From positions 372,001 through 436,000 of the forward strand of contig NZ_JBHRSS010000003.1 in NCBI RefSeq assembly GCF_042643355.1: DNA of 64,000 nt, in the 5' to 3' direction. Both the position numbers and the translations under genes were made by a program. Below the pieces are notes generated by a model. It was not told the DNA's origin. It saw nothing but the letters and a program-made list of their open reading frames with translations, and searched no databases. Shown here piece after piece: positions 1-8,395 of this stretch. Positions within the stretch are counted from its first letter, which is position 1; each line of letters begins with the position of its first letter. This DNA is from Salinisphaera aquimarina. GTDB lineage: Bacteria > Pseudomonadota > Gammaproteobacteria > Nevskiales > Salinisphaeraceae.

Positions 1-1
1 G

Positions 2-259
2 GATCTGGACGAGGACCTGATCAAGCGCGCCAACGACACGGTGTTCGGTCTGGCCTCCGGCATCTGGACCCAGGACATCGGCAAGGCCCATAAACTGGCC
101 TCGCAGATCCGTGCCGGTACGGTCTGGGTCAACTGCTACAACATCTTCGACGCGGCGCTGCCGTTCGGCGGTTACAAGCAGTCCGGCTGGGGCCGTGAGA
201 TGGGTGAGCAGGTGCTCAACAACTACACGGAATGCAAGGCCGTGACGGTCGCTTTGTAA
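2..259 (+). CDS. NAD-dependent aldehyde dehydrogenase, C-terminal fragment (gene begins before the window)
   Basis: The frame is open from base 2 and ends at TAA 257-259, giving the last 85 residues of an aldehyde dehydrogenase. The segment carries family hallmarks: the ND..FGLASGIWT stretch, the RAGTVWVN strand, and the PFGGYKQSGWGRE loop near the end. Such enzymes oxidise aldehydes to acids with NAD in the cytoplasm. In Pseudomonas exa/ped loci an ExaC/PedI-type enzyme removes the aldehyde made by the periplasmic PQQ alcohol dehydrogenase, and this fragment lies upstream of a regulator pair fitting such a locus. The catalytic Cys and Glu lie outside the window, so substrate class is inferred from context only. 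Confidence 0.9.
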   Translation, partial: DLDEDLIKRANDTVFGLASGIWTQDIGKAHKLASQIRAGTVWVNCYNIFDAALPFGGYKQSGWGREMGEQVLNNYTECKAVTVAL

Positions 260-293
260 GCGAACCCGCTAACGGCAACATCCGCTAGCAGAC

Positions 294-331
294 AAGCCGG
301 CTGTCGCGTTCGACGACAGCCGGCTTTTTTT
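294..331 (+). terminator. Rho-independent terminator after the aldehyde dehydrogenase
   Basis: A perfect 13-bp stem (294-306 with 314-326) encloses a 7-nt loop, and T residues run from 325 to 331. It lies 35 bases after the aldehyde dehydrogenase stop codon, so it separates that gene from the two-component genes that follow. Confidence 0.92.
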
Positions 332-522
332 CGCCCACGCGCCGACGCGCAACGACCGTACATATCGTCGATATCTACTGAAAGCTGACTGCCTGACACG
401 GCCTGCGCTATCGTGGCAAAAAAACCGGCGATCATCATCGACCGGAGCAGATGTCTGCGGACAACCCGCGCCCGATCGCCAGGATGACGTCATCGCGCCC
501 GTTGCAGCGGGCGCGTGCGAAA

Positions 523-528
523 AGAGGA
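523..528 (+). promoter_or_regulatory. Shine-Dalgarno that decides the regulator start
   Basis: AGAGGA lies 6 nt before GTG 535. The upstream in-frame ATG (451) has no comparable site, so GTG is preferred. Confidence 0.6.
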
Positions 529-534
529 TTGAAC

Positions 535-1167
535 GTGGAATCACGGCCTATAAAGGTCCTGCTCGTCGACGACCACAGCGTCGTACGCGCGGGTTATGGC
601 CGCCTGCTCAAGCTGGCCGACGATATTGAGGTCGCCGGCGAGGCCGACAGTGGCGAACGCGCCTATGCGGCCTGCCGCCAGACCGATTTCGACGTCATCG
701 TCATGGACCTCTCGCTGCCCGGTATGAGCGGTATCGAGGCGACCAAACGCATTCTGAGCCGCTACCCCGGCGTGCGGATACTGGTGTTCTCGGTACACGA
801 GGAAGCGATTTTCGTGCGTCGCGCCCTCGCCGCCGGTGCGACCGGCTATATCAGCAAGCGCGCGGTTTCCGACGTGCTTGTGGACGCCGTACGCGCGGTG
901 GCCAGCGGCCAGCATTATGTCGACGAGCAGCTCGGCGACTACGGCCAGACCACGGCGACCAACCCGCTCGCCAGTCTTTCGTCGCGCGAATTCGAGATCT
1001 TCCGTCTGCTGGCCTCCGGTGCCAACGTGAACAGGATCGCCGACGAACTGTTCCTCAGCCCCAAGACCGTGGCCAACCACACCACGCGTCTGCGCAACAA
1101 GCTCGGCGCCAGCGGCACCGCCGATCTCACCCGGCTGGCGATTCGCACCGGCGTGGTCAGCCTCTGA
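535..1167 (+). CDS. LuxR/NarL-family response regulator
   Basis: This 210-residue protein has an N-terminal receiver domain and a C-terminal LuxR-type helix-turn-helix. The acidic pocket D12-D13, phospho-acceptor D58 (in VIVMDLSLPG) and conserved Lys near 108 (ISKRAV) are present. The output domain begins near LSSREFEIF. I chose GTG 535 because AGAGGA (523-528) sits 6 nt upstream; an in-frame ATG at 451 would add 28 atypical residues. A histidine kinase follows 170 bp downstream. In related loci such pairs (ExaDE, PedS2/PedR2, MoxYX) control PQQ alcohol dehydrogenase genes, so control of this locus is a reasonable inference. Confidence 0.9.
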   Translation: MESRPIKVLLVDDHSVVRAGYGRLLKLADDIEVAGEADSGERAYAACRQTDFDVIVMDLSLPGMSGIEATKRILSRYPGVRILVFSVHEEAIFVRRALAAGATGYISKRAVSDVLVDAVRAVASGQHYVDEQLGDYGQTTATNPLASLSSREFEIFRLLASGANVNRIADELFLSPKTVANHTTRLRNKLGASGTADLTRLAIRTGVVSL

Positions 1168-1337
1168 GTGCCCGGATCCGCGCATAGGCCCGTATCGGCA
1201 GCGACCCACGACGCCCTCGGCGGCGTCGCCATGGCCCATCGCGGCAGCCGAATCCTGTCGGCTTGCATCACGGCCGCCCCGGCTCGGATAGACGGCCGAC
1301 ACAGGCAGCCCGATACCCGATTGGCATGGCGTATCGC

Positions 1338-2645
1338 ATGAACACCCGACTACGCCTTCGGCAACGGCTGATGATCTCGGTCACGGCCATGCTGGCCGTG
1401 ATTCTGCTGGCCGCCACCGCGATCGTGGTGGCCAACGCCCATGGCGCCATCGCCGACGAAATGCACTCGAGCGTCACGCTGGCCTCGGACATCATCGAGG
1501 CCAGCCTTACTGCCGGCGAGGACGGCGTCAGCGCGGCCCATCGACTGGACGAGATCGGCCACCTGCGTCATCTGTGTGTCTCGCTCATCCAAGGCCACAG
1601 CGAGGAGCCTTCCTGCCCGTCGAAACCCGTACCCACGGCGCCCGCATGGTTCACGGCCATCACCCGTCCGGATACGCTGCCCGAGCGCCGGATCCGGGTC
1701 GCACCCGATCTGCAGATCCGGATTCTGGCCGACCCCGAAGACGAGATCGACGAGACCTGGCACGACACCCGCGGCCTGATCGGCCTGCTGCTGGTCTTCT
1801 ATGCCGCCATTCTGGCGATCGTCTACCTGCTGATGGGGCGCGCCATGGTGCCGGTACGCCGTATCGACGCCGCGCTGCAACGCATCGAGCACGGCGATTA
1901 CGCAATCCGCCTGCCCCGCTTCTCGTTGCCCGAGTTCGACGGCATCGCGGCCCATTTCAATCACATGGCCGAGACCCTGGCCACCACCCGCGACGAAAAC
2001 CACCGCTTGCGCGATCACTCGCTGCAGATTCAGGAAGACGAACGCCGCAATCTGGCGCGTGAACTGCACGACGAACTCGGCCAGAGCCTCACCGCCATTC
2101 GCGCCGACGCCGCCGGCATTCTGGCGCGCGGCGACACGCTGCCCGCCGGAGTGCCCGAGTCGGCACGGGCGATCGCCGATGTCGCCGCGCGTATCTACGA
2201 TCAGGCGCATCTGATGATGCGTCGCCTGCGCCCGCCGGGTCTCGATGAACTGGGCCTGGCGGCCGCGCTGGAGGAGCACGTCGCCGGGTGGCAGCGCAGC
2301 CGGCCCGATATCGTCTTCGTATTCGACTGCGACGGCGACGACGACATCGCCCCGGCGGTCGCGATCCATGTCTTCCGGCTAATTCAGGAAGCGCTCACCA
2401 ACGCGCTGCGCCACGCGCACGCGCAGCGGATACGGGTGGAGCTGGCCATCGGCGACGATCGGCTGGATGTCTGCGTGGTCGACGACGGCCACGGTTTCGA
2501 CACCCTGCAGCGCGCGCCCGGCCTGGGTTTGTCGGGCATGCACGAACGTATCGAACTGCTCGGCGGCCGGTTGCGCATCAGCAGCGGCGCCCGAAAAGGC
2601 ACCCGAATAGACGCCTCGATCCCCCTGACCGCCGAGGCCTCGTAA
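1338..2645 (+). CDS. Membrane sensor histidine kinase, MoxY/NarX class (HisKA_3)
   Basis: About 435 residues: membrane segment at 12-32, a periplasmic sensor of roughly 110 residues like the LapD/MoxY N-terminal domain, second membrane segment at about 146-166, a HAMP region, then a HisKA_3 helix with phospho-acceptor H244 (ARELHDELGQ). The HATPase_c domain shows an N-box near 347-361 and a glycine-rich DDGHGFD..GLGLSGM box after 382. An acidic DPEDEIDETW stretch precedes the second membrane segment. Start is uncertain: ATG 1326 and TTG 1263 are also in frame, and none has a strong ribosome site. It presumably phosphorylates the regulator encoded just upstream. The signal sensed is unknown; alcohol or metal status of the quinoprotein system is an inference. 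Confidence 0.88.
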   Translation: MNTRLRLRQRLMISVTAMLAVILLAATAIVVANAHGAIADEMHSSVTLASDIIEASLTAGEDGVSAAHRLDEIGHLRHLCVSLIQGHSEEPSCPSKPVPTAPAWFTAITRPDTLPERRIRVAPDLQIRILADPEDEIDETWHDTRGLIGLLLVFYAAILAIVYLLMGRAMVPVRRIDAALQRIEHGDYAIRLPRFSLPEFDGIAAHFNHMAETLATTRDENHRLRDHSLQIQEDERRNLARELHDELGQSLTAIRADAAGILARGDTLPAGVPESARAIADVAARIYDQAHLMMRRLRPPGLDELGLAAALEEHVAGWQRSRPDIVFVFDCDGDDDIAPAVAIHVFRLIQEALTNALRHAHAQRIRVELAIGDDRLDVCVVDDGHGFDTLQRAPGLGLSGMHERIELLGGRLRISSGARKGTRIDASIPLTAEAS

Positions 2646-2649
2646 ATCG

Positions 2650-2694
2650 GGAGTTTTTCCCATTGCTCCGGGCACCGGGCATTGGGAATACTCC
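2650..2694 (+). promoter_or_regulatory. Imperfect inverted repeat before the TonB receptor gene
   Basis: GGAGTTTTTCCCATTGC (2650-2666) and GCATTGGGAATACTCC (2679-2694) form a long imperfect inverted repeat in the 90-bp gap between the kinase stop and the receptor start. No T-tract follows, so a simple terminator is unlikely. It could be an operator or a 5'-leader hairpin; the binding protein is unknown. Confidence 0.4.
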
Positions 2695-2735
2695 AATACA
2701 AGCGTGTCACGCGCATGAATAAAAAAGGGGGAGCA

Positions 2736-5090
2736 ATGCACAACAGGATAAGGGTCGGCCTGTGCCTGGCCGCAGGCACGCTGTGTAGCACGACCGCGAT
2801 CGCGCAGTCGTCGGAACTGGGCAGCATCGAGGTCATCGGCGCCACACCGTTTTCCGGCAGCGATATCGACGCGGACCGTTATCCGGCCAATGTCCAGCAC
2901 GCGGGCTCCCAGGATATCGCCGACTCGGAGACGCTCAACATCAACCAGTTCCTGCGTGACGAACTGGGCAGCGTCCACGTCAACGACGCCACCAACAATC
3001 CGTTCCAGCCCGATCTGAGCTATCGCGGTTATACCGCCTCGCCGCTGCTCGGCCTGCCGCAGGGCCTGTCCATCTATCAGGACGGCGTGCGTATCAACGA
3101 GCCGTTCGGCGATACCGTCAACTGGGATCTGATCCCGCAGGTGGCGATCGACTCCATCGATCTGATTCCCGGCTCCAATCCGCTGTTCGGCCAGAACACG
3201 CTGGGCGGCGCGGTGTCGGTCAAGACCAAGACCGGCTTCACCTATCAGGGCCGAGAACTGGAACTGTTCGGCGGCAGCTTCGGACGCTTCGGCGGATATT
3301 TCCAGGCCGGTGGCAACGACGGCACCAACGGCTGGTATTTTGCCGCCCAGGGCCTGTCCGAGGATGGCTGGCGCGACTTCTCCGACTCCGATGTGACCCA
3401 GCTGTTCACCCAGTTTTCGACCATCACCGACAACGGCACGCTGGATTTCTCGATCACCGCGGCGGACAACACCCTGCGCGGCAACGGCGCCATCCCGCAG
3501 GAACTCGCCGACGCCGAAGGGCGTGATTCGGTATTCACCTATCCGGACGAAACCAAGCCGGACATGGTGATGTTCAACCTGCGCGGCACCCAGGACCTCA
3601 CCGACGACTTCACCCTGGCCTGGGGCACCTACTATCGCCGCAACGAGATCAGCACCTTCAATGGCGATGGCTCCGAATTTGGCGCCTGTGAAGGCGCCGG
3701 CAACGCCGGCCTGCTCTGCGAAGAGGAAGAAGGCGGCGGCGAGGAAGAGATCATCTACGATGACGCCGGCAACGCGGTCGCCGCCGGCTCGAACGTGCTC
3801 GGCGGCACCCAGAACACATCGCAGACCAAGGAAAACGGCTTCGGCCTCAACGTCCAGGGTCGTCAGGACGGCGTGCTCGGCGGCAGTCTGATCGTGGGCA
3901 CCAGCCTCGATTACGCCAGCAGCCAGTTCTTTTCACAGACCGAACTCGCCAGCCTCACGGACGATCGCGGCACCATCGGCAGCGGCATCATCTCGGGCGA
4001 TTCCCTCACCGGCGTGAGCGCACACAACAGCACCGCCAGCCTGTTCTTCCAGCAGCGCGTGCCGATCACCGACAAGCTCGAAGGCACGTTCGCCGGGCGC
4101 TACAACCGCACCGCCATCTCGCTGCACGACACCTCGCCCGACGTCGAATTTGCCGGCGCGAATGACGACGACGAGGACGACCTCAGCCTGAGTGGCGATC
4201 ACGAGTTCAAGCGGCTCAATCTGTCCGGCGGCCTGACCTACGCGATCAACGATCGACTGACCACCTTCGGCAGCATCTCGCAGTCCTCGCGTGCACCCTC
4301 GCCGGTCGAGCTGACCTGCGCCAATCCCGACGCACCCTGTCGTCTGCCCAACGGCTTCGTGGATGATCCGCCCCTCAAGCAGGTGGTCACCACCACCTAT
4401 GAAATCGGCCTGCGCGGCGGCACCGACACCCTGCACTGGCGTGCGTCCGCGTTTCGCTCCGACAACCAGGACGACATCCTTTTCATCGCCGCCGAATCGC
4501 GCTTCGAAGGCTATTTCGACAACGTCGGCAAGACCCGCCGCCAGGGCCTCGAACTGGGTCTGGACTGGCAGCTGGCCGAGCGCTGGCTGGTGTCGGCGAA
4601 CTACACCTATCTGAACGCCGAATTCCGCGACGCGTTCCGCAGCAACTCGCCCAACCATCCGGTCCGCGATCCGGACGACGAAGACCTGCCCGCCGCGCGT
4701 ACCCAGCAGGTGGAATCGGGCGATCGCATCCCGCTGATCCCGGAGCATCTGTTCAACGTCGGCGTCGACTGGTTGGCCACCGACAAGCTCAAGCTAGGCA
4801 TGGACGTGGTCGGCAACGGCGACCAGATCTATCGCGGCGACGAGTCCAACACCGACAGCGAAAAAGTCGGCGGCTACGCCATCGTCAACGCCAACGCCTC
4901 CTATGCCTGGACCGACCGCATCACCACCTTCGTGCGCGTCAACAACCTGCTCGATTCAGACTACGAAAGCTTCGGCCTGTACGGCGAATCCGACGAAGTC
5001 CTCGAAGGCGATCGCTACGAAGACGCCCGCCGCTTCATCGGCCCGGGCGCGCCGTTCGGTATCTGGGGCGGGGTAAGAATCGAACTCTAG
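2736..5090 (+). CDS. TonB-dependent outer-membrane receptor
   Basis: A 784-residue receptor. Start ATG 2736 follows AGGGGGAG (2726-2733); two upstream in-frame ATGs precede the signal peptide and are less likely. The signal peptide ends near residue 24 (TAIAQ), then a TonB-box-like IEVIG, the plug (through the NTLGGAVSVKTK region) and the beta-barrel. It should import a scarce ligand across the outer membrane using TonB energy. Around residues 320-345 is an acidic, Cys-flanked loop with runs of Glu; further acidic loops occur later (DDDEDDLS, RDPDDEDLP). Placement with a PQQ dehydrogenase locus and an acidic PepSY gene suggests a metal or metallophore ligand, possibly lanthanide as for LutH, but this is not shown by sequence alone. 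Confidence 0.9.
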   Translation: MHNRIRVGLCLAAGTLCSTTAIAQSSELGSIEVIGATPFSGSDIDADRYPANVQHAGSQDIADSETLNINQFLRDELGSVHVNDATNNPFQPDLSYRGYTASPLLGLPQGLSIYQDGVRINEPFGDTVNWDLIPQVAIDSIDLIPGSNPLFGQNTLGGAVSVKTKTGFTYQGRELELFGGSFGRFGGYFQAGGNDGTNGWYFAAQGLSEDGWRDFSDSDVTQLFTQFSTITDNGTLDFSITAADNTLRGNGAIPQELADAEGRDSVFTYPDETKPDMVMFNLRGTQDLTDDFTLAWGTYYRRNEISTFNGDGSEFGACEGAGNAGLLCEEEEGGGEEEIIYDDAGNAVAAGSNVLGGTQNTSQTKENGFGLNVQGRQDGVLGGSLIVGTSLDYASSQFFSQTELASLTDDRGTIGSGIISGDSLTGVSAHNSTASLFFQQRVPITDKLEGTFAGRYNRTAISLHDTSPDVEFAGANDDDEDDLSLSGDHEFKRLNLSGGLTYAINDRLTTFGSISQSSRAPSPVELTCANPDAPCRLPNGFVDDPPLKQVVTTTYEIGLRGGTDTLHWRASAFRSDNQDDILFIAAESRFEGYFDNVGKTRRQGLELGLDWQLAERWLVSANYTYLNAEFRDAFRSNSPNHPVRDPDDEDLPAARTQQVESGDRIPLIPEHLFNVGVDWLATDKLKLGMDVVGNGDQIYRGDESNTDSEKVGGYAIVNANASYAWTDRITTFVRVNNLLDSDYESFGLYGESDEVLEGDRYEDARRFIGPGAPFGIWGGVRIEL

Positions 5091-5220
5091 CGCATAGACA
5101 ATCCATTCAGGAGTCTCCTCCGCAAGCGGTCTGTCGACGATCCCTCCTCCCCTTTAGGGACGTCGTCGGATCGCTTGTTTTTTCAAGCACATGATCCGCG
5201 ATCACCACAACGGAGCAGCC

Positions 5221-5798
5221 ATGCGTAGAGCATTACTGACCGCCCTGATCGCCATGCCACTGGCCCTGGCTCTGGGTGCGACGCTCCCCGCCATGGCCGA
5301 CGCGGACGACCTGATTCCGCCGACGAGTGCCTGGAAGCCGCACATAACGTTCACCAGGGTGATTTCGTCAAGGTCGAATATCTGAGCGTGAGCCCCAAGG
5401 GCGTGCCGACCTACGAAATCGAACTGCGCGACGAAGCCGGCACCGAATGGGAGCTGATGTGCAACGCGCGCACCGGCGATATCTACGAACTCGAGACCGA
5501 AGTCGACTCCCCGCAGGACCCGACTTTCGCCAGCACCGCCAAGATCAGCGAGGACGAAGCACGCAAGACCGCGACCGATCGCTTCGGCGGCGAGATCGTC
5601 GAAATCGAATACGAGATCGAAGCAGACGGCTCGCCCACCTATGAAATCGATCTCGCCCAGCCCGGCCAGAACAACGAATTCAAGGTCGAAGTGGACGCGG
5701 TGACCGGCGATATCATCGAGATGTCCGTCGAGGAATGGCAGATCGGCGAAGAGCCCAGCGAGGAAGTCGCCGCCTCCGGCGACGAGGCGCAGACCTAA
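5221..5798 (+). pseudogene. Exported, highly acidic PepSY-repeat protein, frameshifted
   Basis: ATG 5221 follows GGAG (5212-5215) and encodes a clear signal peptide ending near LPAMA. Around 5300-5325 the coding frame changes: the second frame (reading DECLEAAHNVHQGDFVKVEYL) continues to TAA 5796-5798. One missing base restores a single reading frame of about 190 residues. Two PepSY-like units follow, each with the hydrophobic-acidic pattern and a TGDI turn. In the part from 5388 I count 37 Asp/Glu against 8 Lys/Arg. PepSY proteins are periplasmic, and one (LanPepSY of Methylobacillus) binds lanthanides. Placement 130 bp after the TonB receptor makes a periplasmic metal-binding role plausible. 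Genuine disruption and sequencing error cannot be told apart here. Confidence 0.8.
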
Positions 5799-5894
5799 AC
5801 GCCGTCCAAGTGATCAAGCCGCGGTGCGAAGGAAACAGACTCTACCCTCGCTACCAGCGGCCTGACGGTGTCGGCCTCATGGGCAAAACCATGC

Positions 5895-5924
5895 GATGGC
5901 TGGCGATATGGAGCGCCAGCCATC
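5895..5924 (+). terminator. Strong hairpin downstream of the PepSY gene
   Basis: A perfect 11-bp stem (GATGGCTGGCG 5895-5905 with 5914-5924) and 8-nt loop are followed by AATCTTTC. The U-rich tail is weak, so termination is likely but not certain. Confidence 0.55.
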
Positions 5925-5997
5925 AATCTTTCGCCACCGATGGCGCGCTTTAGCCATGCTAAATTGCCGCAAGACACGTCATCTAGCGTGGCATGCG

Positions 5998-6395
5998 ATG
6001 AGCGCGACACAGACGCCTGACAACGAGTTCTTCCGGTTGATCGGCAACGGCGCCATCGAGTCGCAGGTAATCGCTCAGCACCTGCACGTCGACAAGATCC
6101 AACTGGCCGACGTGCTCGGCGTCAGCGTTGATTCACTACGGCGCCGCGACGTCGAACGCGCCGCAAGTGTTCAGACCCGCCTGCGCGACATGATCGAAAT
6201 CATCAACCAGGCCCAGCCTGCGGCCGGCTCGAGAAATCAGGCCTTTGACTGGAACAGCCGCTGCCCTCCTTTGGCGGGCGGACCGCCGAAGAACTGGTAA
6301 AAGAAGGCAAGGCCGCAGTGGTGAAGGGCTACCTCGCACGGATCAACGAAGGCGGCTATCAGGTGAGTCTGGCGAGCGGTCGCTCGCCCGCATAA
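5998..6395 (+). pseudogene. Xre/MbcA/ParS-type antitoxin, frameshifted, no toxin partner seen
   Basis: From ATG 5998 the frame encodes an antitoxin-like N-terminal helical region (IQLADVLGVSVDSLRRRDV) and then stops early at TAA 6298-6300. The typical C-terminal motif appears in the next frame from about 6261 (LPSFGGRTAEELVKEG) and runs to TAA 6393-6395. A single missing base near 6255-6260, within AGCCGCTG, explains this. Members normally pair with a RES-domain NAD-degrading toxin encoded next door; I find no such gene. An earlier ATG (5956) is possible but has no better context. Orphan status and the frameshift suggest a decaying module or a sequence error. Confidence 0.7.
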
Positions 6396-6709
6396 CCCAC
6401 CCTGTTCGACCGCCAGCGGCACCTAACAGCTTCAGCATCGGGTTCAGGGTTTGGCATTCAAGTCCACTGCGACACGCTGTGGTAAATGATACCGAGAGCC
6501 GCTTGCCCAAGTACGACGTGTGATAGACCTCAAATGCTTCGGCAGGTGACGACCCAAAGCGGGCTCCGAGCAAGTCGATGACGTTAACCCAACTTCCCTG
6601 CGGCACGGGGTAGAGCGCACGCCAACATGCCCATGACTGGGCTTCAAATCCAGGAGGACATCTGCCCCCACTCCTCCCCAATGTGGTCGGCGCTGGGCCG
6701 TTAACACCA
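6396..6709. other. Intergenic stretch, no supported gene
   Basis: Between the antitoxin remnant and the convergent FMN reductase gene. A 112-codon minus-strand frame (6343-6681) is open but has no recognisable family, no ribosome site and overlaps the antitoxin. It may hold debris of a lost toxin gene; I cannot demonstrate it. Confidence 0.4.
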
Positions 6710-7291
6710 CTAGGAAGCCAAATTCGACTTCATCTTTCGTGCGGTTTGCATACAAACAGACCAGATAATCAACTGATCCAGCATGTCGCCAAGCGTCGCT
6801 GCGAGTCCGTCGGCAGGAACGAATACACCCGAGGCAAAAGACGGGATCATTTGAACTGCAGGCTGCGCGCGGACCGTGGCTACCTGGAGTTCGGCGAGCA
6901 CCAGCCGGAGAGCTTCGGCGGCCCGGACGCCGGCGGCCCACCCGCCGTAGCTGACGATGCCCGCCGCTTTGTCGTTCCATTCCCGATAGACATAGTCCAG
7001 TGCGTTCTTGAGCGCGCCGGGAAACGAGTGATTGTACTCCGGCACGACGAACACATAACCGTCGAAGCTCTCTATCAGCTGACTCCATTCGCGGGTGTGG
7101 GCGTGCTTATACTGCTGATGGTTGGGATTGCCCGGTTCGTCCAGATTACCGAGGTCATGGTCTGCGAGATCGACCAGTTCGTAATCCGCGTCGCCGCGCT
7201 GGTGTAGGACATTCATCACCCAGGCGGCGATCTGATCACCCCTGCGGCCGGGCCGGGTGCTGCCGAGAATGATGCCGATACGCAGTGCCAT
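6710..7291 (-). CDS. NADPH-dependent FMN reductase family protein
   Basis: A 193-residue flavodoxin-fold protein. GSTRPGRRGDQIA near the N-terminus binds the FMN phosphate, and PEYNHSFPGALKNALDY plus the IVSYGG strand are signatures of the NADPH-dependent FMN reductase/azoreductase family. Such enzymes reduce free flavin or quinones in the cytoplasm. ATG 7291 is preferred, with GGAG 5 nt upstream; ATG 7294 is adjacent. It is divergent from a MarR regulator and its promoter overlaps two matching palindromes, so repression by that regulator is likely. Substrate is unknown; an oxidative or quinone stress role is inference. Confidence 0.9.
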   Translation of the reverse strand: MALRIGIILGSTRPGRRGDQIAAWVMNVLHQRGDADYELVDLADHDLGNLDEPGNPNHQQYKHAHTREWSQLIESFDGYVFVVPEYNHSFPGALKNALDYVYREWNDKAAGIVSYGGWAAGVRAAEALRLVLAELQVATVRAQPAVQMIPSFASGVFVPADGLAATLGDMLDQLIIWSVCMQTARKMKSNLAS

Positions 7292-7308
7292 CATCGCTCC
7301 AGTTTATG

Positions 7309-7352
7309 AGTTGATGCATCAACTTTATGCTGCTGAAGTTGATGCGTCAACT
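7309..7352. promoter_or_regulatory. Twin MarR operator palindromes
   Basis: AGTTGATGCATCAACT (7309-7324) is a perfect 16-bp palindrome. AGTTGATGCGTCAACT (7337-7352) is the same site with one change. Their starts are 28 bp apart, and both lie between the divergent FMN reductase (start 7291) and MarR (start 7374) genes. This is the classic layout for a MarR protein that represses both itself and its neighbour. Confidence 0.8.
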
Positions 7353-7373
7353 GTTAGTCGTTATGATCCTTTC

Positions 7374-7853
7374 ATGACAGAATCTGGTTCGCTGGAGCCC
7401 GAGCAGTGGGCGCTGTGGGATACGTGGATGCACGCCCAGCGCCTTCTCACTCGGGAAATCGATCGCCAATTGCAGCGTGAGTTCGGCATCTCGAAGGCCG
7501 AATTCAGCGTGCTGGTCACGCTTTTGCGGAGTCCCGATAGCGGCGCGCGGGTCATGGACCTCGCCCAGTCACTGTGCTGGGAAAAAAGCCGGGTTGCCCA
7601 CCAACTGACGCGGATGGAAAAGCGCGAACTCGTGGCACGGGTCGGCGGCGCGAGCGGACGACGCACCGGCATTGAACTGACGCCGGAAGGGCGCAGCCTG
7701 GCGAAAAGCGCCATCACCATGCACGCAGACAATGTCCGGCGTTTTTTCCTCGATACGCTTTCAACAGAGCAGGCTTGTGCTATTCGCGCCTGGAGTGAAT
7801 CCATGGTCAAACATCTCGGACGTCACGACGCCGATGCCGACGACAGCGATTGA
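7374..7853 (+). CDS. MarR-family transcriptional regulator
   Basis: 159 residues with a central winged helix-turn-helix (FGISKAEFSVLVTLL through VMDLAQSLCWEKSRVAHQLTRMEKRELV) and the basic wing (GRRTGIELT). Start ATG 7374 is chosen over an upstream in-frame ATG (7257) because the earlier start would translate across the operator palindromes. It is divergent from the FMN reductase and followed by a small membrane protein gene. It probably binds the two palindromes at 7309-7352 and releases on a phenolic, quinone or oxidant signal; the inducer is not known. Confidence 0.92.
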   Translation: MTESGSLEPEQWALWDTWMHAQRLLTREIDRQLQREFGISKAEFSVLVTLLRSPDSGARVMDLAQSLCWEKSRVAHQLTRMEKRELVARVGGASGRRTGIELTPEGRSLAKSAITMHADNVRRFFLDTLSTEQACAIRAWSESMVKHLGRHDADADDSD

Positions 7854-7960
7854 TTCGATGCGTGGACTATGTCTGCAGCGTGCACGGCATATCCATCTTC
7901 GCCTCGGGCCGTCAGAACAGTGGAAAAGCCAGGCCGTTGGGCCGCAATGAGGAGTTTTCG

Positions 7961-8395
7961 ATGGTCTTGGAGACGATAGCCGTGATCGCTGCTGGATTAT
8001 TTGCCGGAGCGGCTGCTTATATAAATATCGTCCAGCATCCTGCGGCCGTTCGTCTGGGTACATCACAGGCGGTCGCATTTTTCGCCCCGATGTACGCAAG
8101 AGCGGCGCCGCTTCAGGCGTCTCTGGCCATGATCGGTTCTCTGGCCGGATTAGGGTCATGGTGGGCAGGAAGCGGTCTGGGCTGGTTGGTGGGTGCGTTG
8201 TGCTTAGCTTCGGCAATACCGTTCACGCTCGTCGTCATGAAGCCCGTCAACGACCGATTGAAAAATCCATCGCTGGACGCGAGGTCCGACGAAGCGAAAC
8301 AGCTATTGGTCAAATGGTGGCGCCTTCATGCAGTCCGTAGCGTCGCAGGTCTGTTGTCGTTTCTTGTTTTTGTGCTTTCGCTTCCAGGCTCTTGA
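7961..8395 (+). CDS. DUF1772-like small membrane protein
   Basis: 144 residues with about four hydrophobic segments. The start ATG 7961 is set by TGAGGAG (7948-7954), 6 nt upstream. The pattern of an N-terminal membrane helix, HPAAVRLG, PMYARAAPLQAS and a C-terminal WWRLHAVRSVAGLLSF segment resembles DUF1772 (anthrone-oxygenase-like) proteins, for which no firm activity is established in bacteria. It lies about 110 bp after the MarR gene on the same strand and probably belongs to the same regulon. Confidence 0.75.
   Translation: MVLETIAVIAAGLFAGAAAYINIVQHPAAVRLGTSQAVAFFAPMYARAAPLQASLAMIGSLAGLGSWWAGSGLGWLVGALCLASAIPFTLVVMKPVNDRLKNPSLDARSDEAKQLLVKWWRLHAVRSVAGLLSFLVFVLSLPGS

Noticed and set aside
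6444..7088. A 214-codon minus-strand frame partly inside the FMN reductase gene
   Set aside because: Out-of-frame shadow rich in Arg and Ser; the FMN reductase frame carries all the motifs.
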